A stretch of 7,282 nt of DNA from Helicobacteraceae bacterium. GTDB taxonomy: Bacteria > Campylobacterota > Campylobacteria > Campylobacterales > Sulfurimonadaceae. The notes under the pieces were generated by a model. It worked only from the letters and a program-made list of their open reading frames with translations. It did no database searches and was not told the origin of the DNA. The position numbers were made by a program, and so were the translations under genes. Shown here piece by piece: positions 1-5,435 of this stretch (the first letter of the stretch is position 1; the number at the start of each line of letters is the position of its first letter). The stretch covers positions 1-7,282 of the forward strand of contig JALWNV010000058.1 of NCBI GenBank assembly GCA_027083665.1. Direction: 5' to 3'.

Positions 1-207
1 CCAGACGACGAAGAAGATGCCGCTATCATCGACGCCGTCATGGCCCTGGGCAAAAGTATGAAACTGGCGATCATAGCCGAAGGGGTCGAGGTAAAAGAAC
101 AGGCGGATTATCTGAAAGAAAAGGGCTGCCGCTATTTGCAGGGGTATTATTTCGCGAAACCCCTGCCGGCGGATGAGGTCGAAAAGTTCCTGAAAACGCG
201 GGCCTAA
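1..207 (+). CDS. EAL-domain cyclic-di-GMP phosphodiesterase, C-terminal fragment
   Basis: The window opens inside this reading frame; 68 codons remain before the TAA stop. The fragment carries the end of an EAL domain: the AEGVE motif (residues 26-30 of the fragment), then a conserved Q, a GC pair, and QGYYFAKPLP (about 47-56), which is the usual EAL C-terminal signature. EAL domains hydrolyse cyclic-di-GMP to pGpG and so lower this second messenger in the cytoplasm. The glutamate of EGVE belongs to the conserved active-site set of the family, but the EAL motif itself and any N-terminal GGDEF, PAS or membrane sensor parts lie outside the window. Activity and input signal therefore cannot be judged. 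The gene ends 79 bases before the end of the convergent porin gene. Family assignment is firm; specific role is unknown. Confidence 0.93.
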   Translation, partial: PDDEEDAAIIDAVMALGKSMKLAIIAEGVEVKEQADYLKEKGCRYLQGYYFAKPLPADEVEKFLKTRA

Positions 208-286
208 AGTCTCCGAGTCCATCGTTTCCGGACCGGATGCCTCAACGCCGGTGTTATATTCAGCTTTTCGAAAAACGCAGAACGTG

Positions 287-1555
287 TCAAAAGAAAAACT
301 GGGACGTAATCCGCATATAGGTCACATCTTTATCCCCCGTGTTTTCTCCATAGGAATCTTTCTGGTACTGCAGACCGACTTTTGTGCTGTTTCCGCGCAG
401 ATACCAGTTGATGCCGGCAAGCACCGAAGTAATTTCATAGCCGTCTTTGCTATCAAACCGATTCCACCTTTCGTACCGGGCATACGGTGCGATATAGCTC
501 AACTGCTTGATGACATATTCGCCCGTGACGTACCATCCCGTCGAATCGCCGGTTTTCAAAGCCTCGTTGTTACCCGGCGTCCAGTCTGCGACGACATCTT
601 TGAACCTGAACCACTCCCCCTGAATGAAAAAGCCTTTATAGTGTGCCGACGCTTCGATATTGACAAGCTCCCGTCTCAGGTCAAACGTGTTCGTATACCC
701 GGTTGAACCCGCCCGGTAGTTTGTGCTTCCTTTGAGGGTGGGAACGGTCCAGTAGGCCACACCGATACCGGCGTGCTTTCCCTGTGCGAAATAGGTTTCC
801 GTTCTTTTCTTCTCCTCCCATCCGTCAAAAGGCGAAAATCTCACCTTTCCTCCGTAAAAGAAGCTCTGGTCTTTGAGATCGACATAATCTGTCCCTTTTT
901 TGCCGTACGCATCGATGATCTTTTCAGGCGAAGATGCCGAACCGACGGCAACTTGATAGTGAACCTTGTTTTTCCAATTGCCGTACATCTGCGCATTGGT
1001 CCCGCGCCGGTTGAACGAAATGTATTGAGCGGCCGCATCGGCGACATAGGGGCGATCATACGCGATGACATAGGCGGACTTGACCGTTTCCGTTCTGGAA
1101 ACGTCGATTTTCGCACGGTAGAACTTGAAATTGACAAGCGACGAATCGAACGGCTTCTTGATTTTCAAATAGGCATCGCCGACATTGAAGCTGCCTTCCG
1201 TATTTTCGATCCCGTAGTTCGATTTATCGTTGCGGATATCCATGACGAACGAGGTGTGTTTGCCAAACCCGGCGCCGACTTCCAATCGGACACGGCGCAG
1301 ATAGGCATCCTGGATGGAGGTGTCCTTTTTCGCGGGGTTTTTATAGTCGGTGTGTTTGCTCTCCAGCGTCCCTTGAACGCGGATCCCCGCCTTGAACCAC
1401 ATATCGGGCGCATCGCCCGGAATGAATTTCATATTGACCCGGGTCTGTTTTCCCAGCAGAAAGTCGGGTGAGTCCCGGTCGATGACAGTGATATCGCCGT
1501 CGGCAACGGCATGAGCGGCTATCAGTCCGAAAGCCGTTAATGTTCTTTTCAGCAT
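287..1555 (-). CDS. Phosphate-selective porin O/P-like outer-membrane porin
   Basis: This is a complete 422-residue protein. A short signal peptide (basic MLKR, a hydrophobic stretch, and AHAVA with likely cleavage after residue 18) directs it to the periplasm. The rest alternates polar and aromatic residues as in beta-barrel proteins, and it ends in ITSQFFF, matching the terminal-phenylalanine signal for outer-membrane insertion. The AGIRVQGTLESK and LRRVRLEVGAGFGKHTSFVMD segments followed by a Y/F/W-rich barrel resemble the OprO/OprP (phosphate-selective porin) family. In distant members of that family the substrate is rarely phosphate, so specificity is not claimed. The ATG start is supported by AAGGAG five bases upstream. 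Long antisense frames over this gene are codon-bias shadows. The gene is convergent with the EAL gene and divergent from a transposase relic, so it is probably transcribed alone. I see no strong -10/-35; TACACT (minus strand, 1581-1586) is only a weak candidate. Confidence 0.85.
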   Translation of the reverse strand: MLKRTLTAFGLIAAHAVADGDITVIDRDSPDFLLGKQTRVNMKFIPGDAPDMWFKAGIRVQGTLESKHTDYKNPAKKDTSIQDAYLRRVRLEVGAGFGKHTSFVMDIRNDKSNYGIENTEGSFNVGDAYLKIKKPFDSSLVNFKFYRAKIDVSRTETVKSAYVIAYDRPYVADAAAQYISFNRRGTNAQMYGNWKNKVHYQVAVGSASSPEKIIDAYGKKGTDYVDLKDQSFFYGGKVRFSPFDGWEEKKRTETYFAQGKHAGIGVAYWTVPTLKGSTNYRAGSTGYTNTFDLRRELVNIEASAHYKGFFIQGEWFRFKDVVADWTPGNNEALKTGDSTGWYVTGEYVIKQLSYIAPYARYERWNRFDSKDGYEITSVLAGINWYLRGNSTKVGLQYQKDSYGENTGDKDVTYMRITSQFFF

Positions 1556-1559
1556 CTTC

Positions 1560-1580
1560 GCTCCTTTTTTTTGCAGGAGC
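1560..1580 (-). promoter_or_regulatory. Hairpin enclosing the porin Shine-Dalgarno sequence
   Basis: On the porin mRNA, GCTCCT (1580-1575) is perfectly complementary to AGGAGC (1565-1560), separated by a 9-base A-rich loop. The right arm contains most of the Shine-Dalgarno AAGGAG (1566-1561), so folding would hide the ribosome site a few bases before the ATG. The complementarity is directly visible. A role in controlling translation (temperature, a small RNA or a protein) is inferred, and six base pairs make only a modest stem. Confidence 0.5.
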
Positions 1581-1621
1581 AGTGTAGAACGATTCGATTA
1601 CAAAACGGTTACGCGTGCCAT

Positions 1622-1969
1622 GACGATAATATGGAGTTGTTTCTTTCCGGCATAGGTGCCGGGTGATAACTCTACGGTGTCAGCGTCAACGGCTATGTAT
1701 TGATGAGCAACCACTACCACTTGCTCATCGAAACGACGCAGGAGAACCTTTCGAAGTACATGAAACATCTCAACGCTTCTTATGCGATCTGGTTCACCCG
1801 CAAATACAGTCGCTCCGGCCATCTCCGGCAGGGACGGTTCAAATCGTGGTATGTGACGGATGAATCCTATCTGTACACATTGATCGGCTATATCGAAAAC
1901 AACCCTGTCAAAGCGGGTATGGTAAAAAAACCCGGTGAGTACCTTTACAGCGCTATCAATCATTCATAG
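1622..1969 (+). pseudogene. Decayed REP-associated (Y1/HUH, IS200-like) transposase
   Basis: The open part (from about 1670) encodes VSVNGYVLMSNHYHLLIET, holding the HUH metal-binding motif (HYH in NHYHLL). It continues with SGHLRQGRFKSWYV and ends with YLYTLIGYIENNPVKAGMV, the helix region that carries the catalytic tyrosine in this family, then a TAG stop. These are hallmarks of REP-associated tyrosine transposases (RayT, Y1_Tnp domain), which cut and rejoin single-stranded DNA. Directly upstream in the same frame lies DDNMELFLSGIGAG, which fits the helix that precedes the HUH strand in these proteins, but a TGA and a TAA stand next to each other at 1664-1669. The family's first strand (near PG-x-x-YH and RGN) is not found; the porin leader lies there instead. 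I therefore call a 5'-truncated, nonsense-interrupted relic. A TTG at 1700 could start an 89-residue product, but without a clear ribosome site it would lack the N-terminal part of the fold. No REP palindromes or IS ends are evident. Confidence 0.75.
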
Positions 1970-2057
1970 AGAATGTCCGGCCGATTCCCTGCCTGAAAGT
2001 TATAGTTATCACCTGACACTATTAACCGATATGAATTAAATTTTGTCTTAGATTTGT

Positions 2058-2072
2058 TGGTATAATATTATA
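2058..2072 (+). promoter_or_regulatory. Extended -10 promoter of the lipoprotein operon
   Basis: TGG followed by a perfect TATAAT (2061-2066) forms an extended -10 element in a strongly AT-rich stretch. No good -35 stands 16-18 bases upstream, which fits the housekeeping promoters of Campylobacterota. The -10 sits in a perfect 12-base palindrome, TATAATATTATA (2061-2072). Transcription would start near 2073, giving a leader of about 34 bases before the first gene. Confidence 0.65.
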
Positions 2073-2093
2073 TATAAGTTACATTATTATTTT

Positions 2094-2100
2094 GGAAGGA
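2094..2100 (+). promoter_or_regulatory. Ribosome binding site choosing the 2107 start
   Basis: GGAAGGA ends six bases before ATG 2107. The later in-frame ATG at 2122 would give a more typical lipoprotein start (MKKCKH) but has no ribosome site in front of it, so 2107 is preferred. Confidence 0.6.
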
Positions 2101-2106
2101 TGAAAG

Positions 2107-3372
2107 ATGTATGAAATCGCAATGAAAAAGTGCAAGCATTTGCTTCAACTGAGTCTTGTGGCTTCAGTGTTTGTTTTCAGCGGATGCAATCCGGATGACC
2201 TTAAAAACAATCAGAACAAAGGAAACAGCAACTCTGCTAATAGCGGCAGCACACAAGGGTCCGAAATCGTGCGTTCTTATGGTTATGCCGGCAATGAGCT
2301 TGGATTCGATTTGCTGAATACGGGTGACGGAGGTTACCTGATGACCGGATATACCGAGGCGATTGGAGCCGGAATGCGAGATATGTATTTGTTTAAAATC
2401 AATGCAGATGGCGACCAGATGTGGGCCAAAACATTTGGTGATATTGACAATGATGAAGGACATCACATCATAAAATCCGGTGATGGAGCGTATATGGTGG
2501 TCGGTAGCACAAGACTTCCCTACACAACAGCTTTCTCGGACGAGGTCTATCTGATCAAAGTGGATACAAACGGCAATGAAATATGGAACAAAAAGTATGG
2601 AGGTACCGGAAGCGACATAGGTAATTCGATCATTAAGGTAGATGACGGTTACGTGATCGTCGGTTCGAGTACCTCCTACGATACATACGGTACAACCGAC
2701 ATGCTGTTGATGAAGGTTTCAAAAAACGGGGATACCAGCTGGCCGCAGATTTTCGCTTTTGGCGAACGTAACGTCAACGAGTCCGGCAATGACGTGGTAG
2801 CGACGGATGATAACGGCTTAATCGCAGTAGGAAACAAAAATACAGGATTACTGGAAAACCAACTCTATATCGTCAAAACTGACAGCAATGGAAACAAGTT
2901 GTGGGAAAAAACGGTAGGCAGCACGACCGGAAGCACTATCGGCTATTCGATCGTAAAAACTGCCAACAATGAATTTGTCATTGCCGGGTCCAAAAACAGC
3001 GATCCATGGAATAAAGCCGACCATTTGATGTTGATGAAAATCAATACGAGCGGTACGGTGCTCTGGGAAAAAATATACGACAAAGGGGTCGCTTACGACG
3101 TTTCTCCCGGTCAAAACGGCGATGGATTCGTTCTGGTCGGGTATACGAGTTACATCGACAGCAGAGGTGCCGGCTACAGCCGCCCTATTGTCGTGGAAGT
3201 AAATTCGCATGGCGAAAAGATTTCGAGCAGGATCATCGACAAGGACATGATCATAAATCCTGTCGAAGTCGCCAAAGCGGTAACGGTGACGAATGACGGA
3301 TCGATCGCGATGACCGGGTATCATGAAAGTAACGGATCAGACTTCAACCTGTTGTTCGCAAAATATCGTTGA
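2107..3372 (+). CDS. Secreted lipoprotein, predicted seven-bladed beta-propeller
   Basis: This 421-residue protein starts with a lipoprotein signal peptide (KK-containing head, hydrophobic core, lipobox FSGC, lipidated Cys27). A low-complexity Asn/Ser/Gly linker (about 28-52) follows. Seven units of about 53 residues then fill the chain, at roughly 60-111, 112-165, 166-218, 219-271, 272-325, 326-377 and 378-421. Each has a DGGY-(hydrophobic)-GYT-like strand, a D-x-x-L-(hydrophobic)-K strand, a D-x-x-G-(N/D)-x-x-W turn and then a strand ending (Y/F)G. The last unit lacks the final strand, while EIVRSYG (53-59), placed before the first unit, matches it. That is the usual way a propeller ring is closed. 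Such repeats occur in many secreted or surface proteins; the ligand is unknown and no catalytic residues are recognisable. Sorting to the inner or outer membrane cannot be decided. It is the first gene of an operon; the next gene starts 27 bases on. Confidence 0.8.
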   Translation: MYEIAMKKCKHLLQLSLVASVFVFSGCNPDDLKNNQNKGNSNSANSGSTQGSEIVRSYGYAGNELGFDLLNTGDGGYLMTGYTEAIGAGMRDMYLFKINADGDQMWAKTFGDIDNDEGHHIIKSGDGAYMVVGSTRLPYTTAFSDEVYLIKVDTNGNEIWNKKYGGTGSDIGNSIIKVDDGYVIVGSSTSYDTYGTTDMLLMKVSKNGDTSWPQIFAFGERNVNESGNDVVATDDNGLIAVGNKNTGLLENQLYIVKTDSNGNKLWEKTVGSTTGSTIGYSIVKTANNEFVIAGSKNSDPWNKADHLMLMKINTSGTVLWEKIYDKGVAYDVSPGQNGDGFVLVGYTSYIDSRGAGYSRPIVVEVNSHGEKISSRIIDKDMIINPVEVAKAVTVTNDGSIAMTGYHESNGSDFNLLFAKYR

Positions 3373-3387
3373 GAAGAAAATTTGTAC

Positions 3388-3394
3388 AAAGGAG
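3388..3394 (+). promoter_or_regulatory. Ribosome binding site selecting a TTG start
   Basis: AAAGGAG lies five bases before TTG 3400. No in-frame ATG lies nearby that would keep the signal peptide, so this strong site is the main reason for the TTG start of the second lipoprotein gene. Confidence 0.75.
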
Positions 3395-3399
3395 ATTGA

Positions 3400-4791
3400 T
3401 TGACTCATACTGCAATCAAGGTTTTCTCCCCGATCGTATTGACGGTATTTTTATTCACCGGGTGTGGGGAAGGAAAAAACGAGGATTCCGGTACTGTATC
3501 AACGTCGAACTGTCCGGTTGTGAGGTCATTCGGCCACAACGGTGTTGCACAGAAAAGTTTCGCACCTGCCAACCCGTCGGTATCAGGCCTGGAGGTGACG
3601 GGTACCAAGATTTTCGTCTCGGGTAATGTTTACTCGAATGATGAAGTCTCGACAACCCAACCTGTGTTGCTCAATTATGGGGTGAATGGAGTCTTCAACG
3701 CCAATTTCGGTAATTCTGGCAATGCCATATTCCCACCGGATGAAGAAAGCATGACGACCGATATGGCTGTGTATCCTGTCAATAATACGCAGCCAATAGT
3801 TGTAGGGACGGTGAGTGTGGAGGATACTGTCAGCCGTTATAACAACTGGCTGTATCTTCCAATCGTATGGAAGTTCGAGACAAGTGGTAGACTCGATACG
3901 GATTTCAATAGGGGCGGTGTTTTTTTTGATCCCACGCTCATGTTCGGCTCTCCCGTACAGGTGCTGGTCGATACATTGCGTTCGTCCATTTACGTTTTAG
4001 GCATACGCCCATATACTCTGCTCGATGCATCACCCCAGTATAGCGGCATTATGAAGCTGCGGATGGACGGTACCCTGGATACGACATTCGGAGATGTATT
4101 GTTCACGCCGGGAATCGTCTCATTCAACGACCAGCATGGCGTGTTGGCGGCAAAAATGGACTGGGATGCCAATGGGAACATCATCGTTGCCGAAGCGGAG
4201 GATGAAGATGACGGGTATCATATTGTGCTGGCCCGATACACCCGGGACGGACAACTCGATACTTCGTTCGGTCAAAACGGCTATGCCGACGACGAACGGG
4301 CTTTCACCCCCTGTGCGCAGGATGCCGCTGCCATCAGTGCTGTTCATGTAACGAAAAACAATGAAATCGGTGTCATGGGAGGTCGATGCGAGAATGGTGT
4401 CATGACGATGTTCCTCCGTTATTATGACGACAATGGCGTCCCAAGACGTAATGAGGTCGGCGAGATGCTCGAGGTGACTAAGAGTTCGGACGATTCACAT
4501 CATATTGTCTGGAGAGATTTCATCATAAACGACATTGGCTGGTCGTACTATATTGTAGGAGATGTATTCAGTTACGGCGGTGCTCAGCACGGACAGCATA
4601 TGCAGGTATGGAAATATGACCGGTGGGCCAATATTGGGCGCGGTTTTGCTGATAATAGTGTCTATATCGCGCCGCAAGATGACTGTTACAGCAGCAAAAT
4701 AAAAATGGATGAGTATCAGCACTACTATCTTTATGTGGCAGGAGTGTGCAAACAAGATATTACCTTATGGAAATTAGCAACTAACGAATAA
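3400..4791 (+). CDS. Secreted lipoprotein with delta-60 repeats, predicted beta-propeller
   Basis: This 463-residue protein uses a TTG start set by AAAGGAG. Its signal peptide ends in the lipobox FTGC (lipidated Cys22), followed by a short acidic/Ser/Thr linker. The body holds delta-60 type repeats, clearest at LLNYGVNGVFNANFG (about 90-104), WKFETSGRLDTDF (157-169), MKLRMDGTLDTTFG (218-231) and ARYTRDGQLDTSFG (278-291). The last two units are more diverged. Seven units can be parsed, and VVRSFGHNG (40-48) ahead of the first resembles the strand missing at the C-terminus, so a closed seven-bladed propeller is likely. Extra cysteines occur at 38, 305, 330, 429 and 450; 305/330 and 429/450 each fall within a single predicted blade, so disulfides are possible in the periplasm or outside the cell. 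It is the second gene of the operon, and its product parallels the first in export, linker and fold. Function is unknown; a ligand-binding or surface-scaffold role is only inference. Confidence 0.8.
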   Translation: MTHTAIKVFSPIVLTVFLFTGCGEGKNEDSGTVSTSNCPVVRSFGHNGVAQKSFAPANPSVSGLEVTGTKIFVSGNVYSNDEVSTTQPVLLNYGVNGVFNANFGNSGNAIFPPDEESMTTDMAVYPVNNTQPIVVGTVSVEDTVSRYNNWLYLPIVWKFETSGRLDTDFNRGGVFFDPTLMFGSPVQVLVDTLRSSIYVLGIRPYTLLDASPQYSGIMKLRMDGTLDTTFGDVLFTPGIVSFNDQHGVLAAKMDWDANGNIIVAEAEDEDDGYHIVLARYTRDGQLDTSFGQNGYADDERAFTPCAQDAAAISAVHVTKNNEIGVMGGRCENGVMTMFLRYYDDNGVPRRNEVGEMLEVTKSSDDSHHIVWRDFIINDIGWSYYIVGDVFSYGGAQHGQHMQVWKYDRWANIGRGFADNSVYIAPQDDCYSSKIKMDEYQHYYLYVAGVCKQDITLWKLATNE

Positions 4792-4797
4792 GCTGTA

Positions 4798-4834
4798 CAT
4801 CTTTGCCCAATCTTTTGAAGATGGGCCAAAGATG
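4798..4834 (+). other. Long imperfect hairpin just after the lipoprotein operon
   Basis: Beginning six bases after the stop codon, CATCTTTG (4798-4805) pairs with CAAAGATG (4827-4834), CCC with GGG, and ATCTT with AAGAT around a TTG loop. This makes 16 base pairs with two single-base bulges (C4826 and A4809). No T run follows on either strand, so it is not a standard Rho-independent terminator. Protecting the mRNA 3' end or pausing ahead of Rho termination are possible roles. Confidence 0.6.
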
Positions 4835-5039
4835 AGGGCAAGAAGAAGAGGAAAGCGGATAAAAATTTTCGTGGCGTCTGTAGCGCCGCTTTCGTTGTGT
4901 TCACCATCCAAAATACTTAGACAACGCGAATTCAACCAATAAGTGCAATTTGATTGATTGGATATGAAGGTCAACCGGTATAGAGTTTGGCTTGACTATC
5001 CTGATAAGATGAGGGAAGCTCGAGTAGACATACTTAATG
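4835..5039. other. Noncoding stretch with no recognised gene
   Basis: Between the operon hairpin and the opposite-strand terminator I find only short frames without ribosome sites: 36 codons from ATG 4832 and 27 codons from ATG 4964. None has recognisable motifs. No tRNA-like cloverleaf, promoter or clear repeat was seen. The stretch may be decayed DNA at the edge of the accessory segment. Confidence 0.5.
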
Positions 5040-5042
5040 AAA

Positions 5043-5081
5043 TATAAAAGTGAAAATTACCGTTTTTTGCGGCAATTTCAC
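5043..5081 (-). terminator. Rho-independent terminator of the lysine-rich gene
   Basis: Read on the minus strand, GTGAAATTGCCG pairs with CGGTAATTTTCAC around a CAAAAAA loop: 12 pairs including one G-U wobble, and one bulged T. TTTTATA follows directly. On the plus strand the wobble becomes an A-C mismatch and the following T run is weaker, so the minus-strand gene is the main user, although weak bidirectional action is possible. It begins about 16 bases after that gene's stop. Confidence 0.8.
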
Positions 5082-5097
5082 ATTTTATCCGAAACGG

Positions 5098-5337
5098 TTA
5101 CTTTTTGGACTTTTTGCTCTTCTTGGATTTTTTCGAAGCCTTTTTCGCCTTCTCTTTTTTCTTGGACTTAAGCTTTTTGTTCTTCTTGGAGACCGGTTTT
5201 TTCACCTTTTTCGAAGCCTTTTTATCGGCTTTTATCTTGGCCTTCTTTTCCGCTTTTTTTGCCGACTTCTTCTTCATTTTCAGCAGCTCTTTTTCCGCTT
5301 TTTTCTTGGCGGCCTTTTTCTTGTCTTTCTTTGCCAT
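5098..5337 (-). CDS. Small, extremely lysine-rich basic protein (hypothetical)
   Basis: This 79-residue protein has about 44 lysines, the rest being mostly Ala, Ser, Glu and Asp. It has no aromatic, Cys or Arg residues and a single Pro. Short K-K-(A/S) units recur, and the C-terminus is a run of S-K-K triplets. It has no signal peptide or membrane segment, so it should be cytoplasmic and is probably disordered or helical with a very high positive charge. The composition resembles the tails of histone H1-like or other nucleoid-binding proteins, so binding to DNA, RNA or polyphosphate is plausible but not shown. I chose ATG 5337 because AAAGGA stands five bases upstream; ATG 5343, two codons earlier, directly abuts that site. 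An extended -10 promoter and a terminator frame the gene, which makes it a convincing single-gene unit rather than a low-complexity artefact. Phe-rich frames on the opposite strand are its shadows. Confidence 0.78.
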   Translation of the reverse strand: MAKKDKKKAAKKKAEKELLKMKKKSAKKAEKKAKIKADKKASKKVKKPVSKKNKKLKSKKKEKAKKASKKSKKSKKSKK

Positions 5338-5342
5338 GGGCA

Positions 5343-5348
5343 TCCTTT
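5343..5348 (-). promoter_or_regulatory. Ribosome binding site of the lysine-rich gene
   Basis: AAAGGA on the minus strand is five bases from ATG 5337. It overlaps the upstream ATG at 5343, which argues against that codon as the start. Confidence 0.65.
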
Positions 5349-5363
5349 GTTTGATATGGGTAC

Positions 5364-5372
5364 ATTATAGCA
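5364..5372 (-). promoter_or_regulatory. Extended -10 promoter of the lysine-rich gene
   Basis: The minus strand reads TGC then a perfect TATAAT (5369-5364), with no convincing -35. Transcription would begin near 5357, leaving a leader of about 20 bases before the start codon. The odd palindrome ACAAC-G-GTTGT (5372-5382) touches the upstream side of this element and could be a regulator site, but that is speculative. Confidence 0.65.
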
Positions 5373-5382
5373 CAACGGTTGT

Positions 5383-5410
5383 TTGAGAATTTCCCAAATT
5401 TCGATAGACT
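5383..5410 (+). promoter_or_regulatory. Candidate promoter of the DUF4139 gene
   Basis: TTGAGA (5383-5388) and TAGACT (5405-5410) are separated by 16 bases, a fair match to -35/-10 boxes. An inverted repeat TTTCCCA (5390-5396) / TGGGAAA (5410-5416) with a 13-base gap overlaps the spacer and the -10, and may be an operator. Confidence 0.4.
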
Positions 5411-5435
5411 GGGAAAATAAAAATAAGGAGCCGCT

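Noticed and set aside
232..252. ACCGG/CCGGT inverted repeat between the EAL and porin ends as a terminator
   Set aside because: The stem is only five base pairs with an 11-base loop and there is no real T run on either strand.
773..1471. Long plus-strand frame opposite the porin (232 codons)
   Set aside because: It is an antisense shadow of the porin codon pattern; there is no signal, motif or ribosome site, while the minus-strand frame has a signal peptide, barrel pattern and terminal Phe.
4832..4942. A 36-codon Arg-rich frame after the operon hairpin
   Set aside because: Its ATG lies inside the hairpin stem, it has no ribosome site, and its composition looks like translated noncoding DNA.
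4964..5047. A 27-codon ATG frame (begins MKVNRYRVWLDYPDKM)
   Set aside because: There is no ribosome site in front, no recognisable family, and it runs into the opposite-strand terminator region; it is too short to support.
1603..5101. The 10-mer AAACGGTTAC present at 1603-1612 and 5092-5101 as an attachment-site pair
   Set aside because: It is too short, no integrase is nearby, and the second copy overlaps the stop codon of the lysine-rich gene; chance is the simplest explanation.
5050..5386. Two Phe/Leu-rich plus-strand frames that look like membrane proteins
   Set aside because: They are complements of the lysine codons; the promoter, ribosome site and terminator all support the minus-strand gene.
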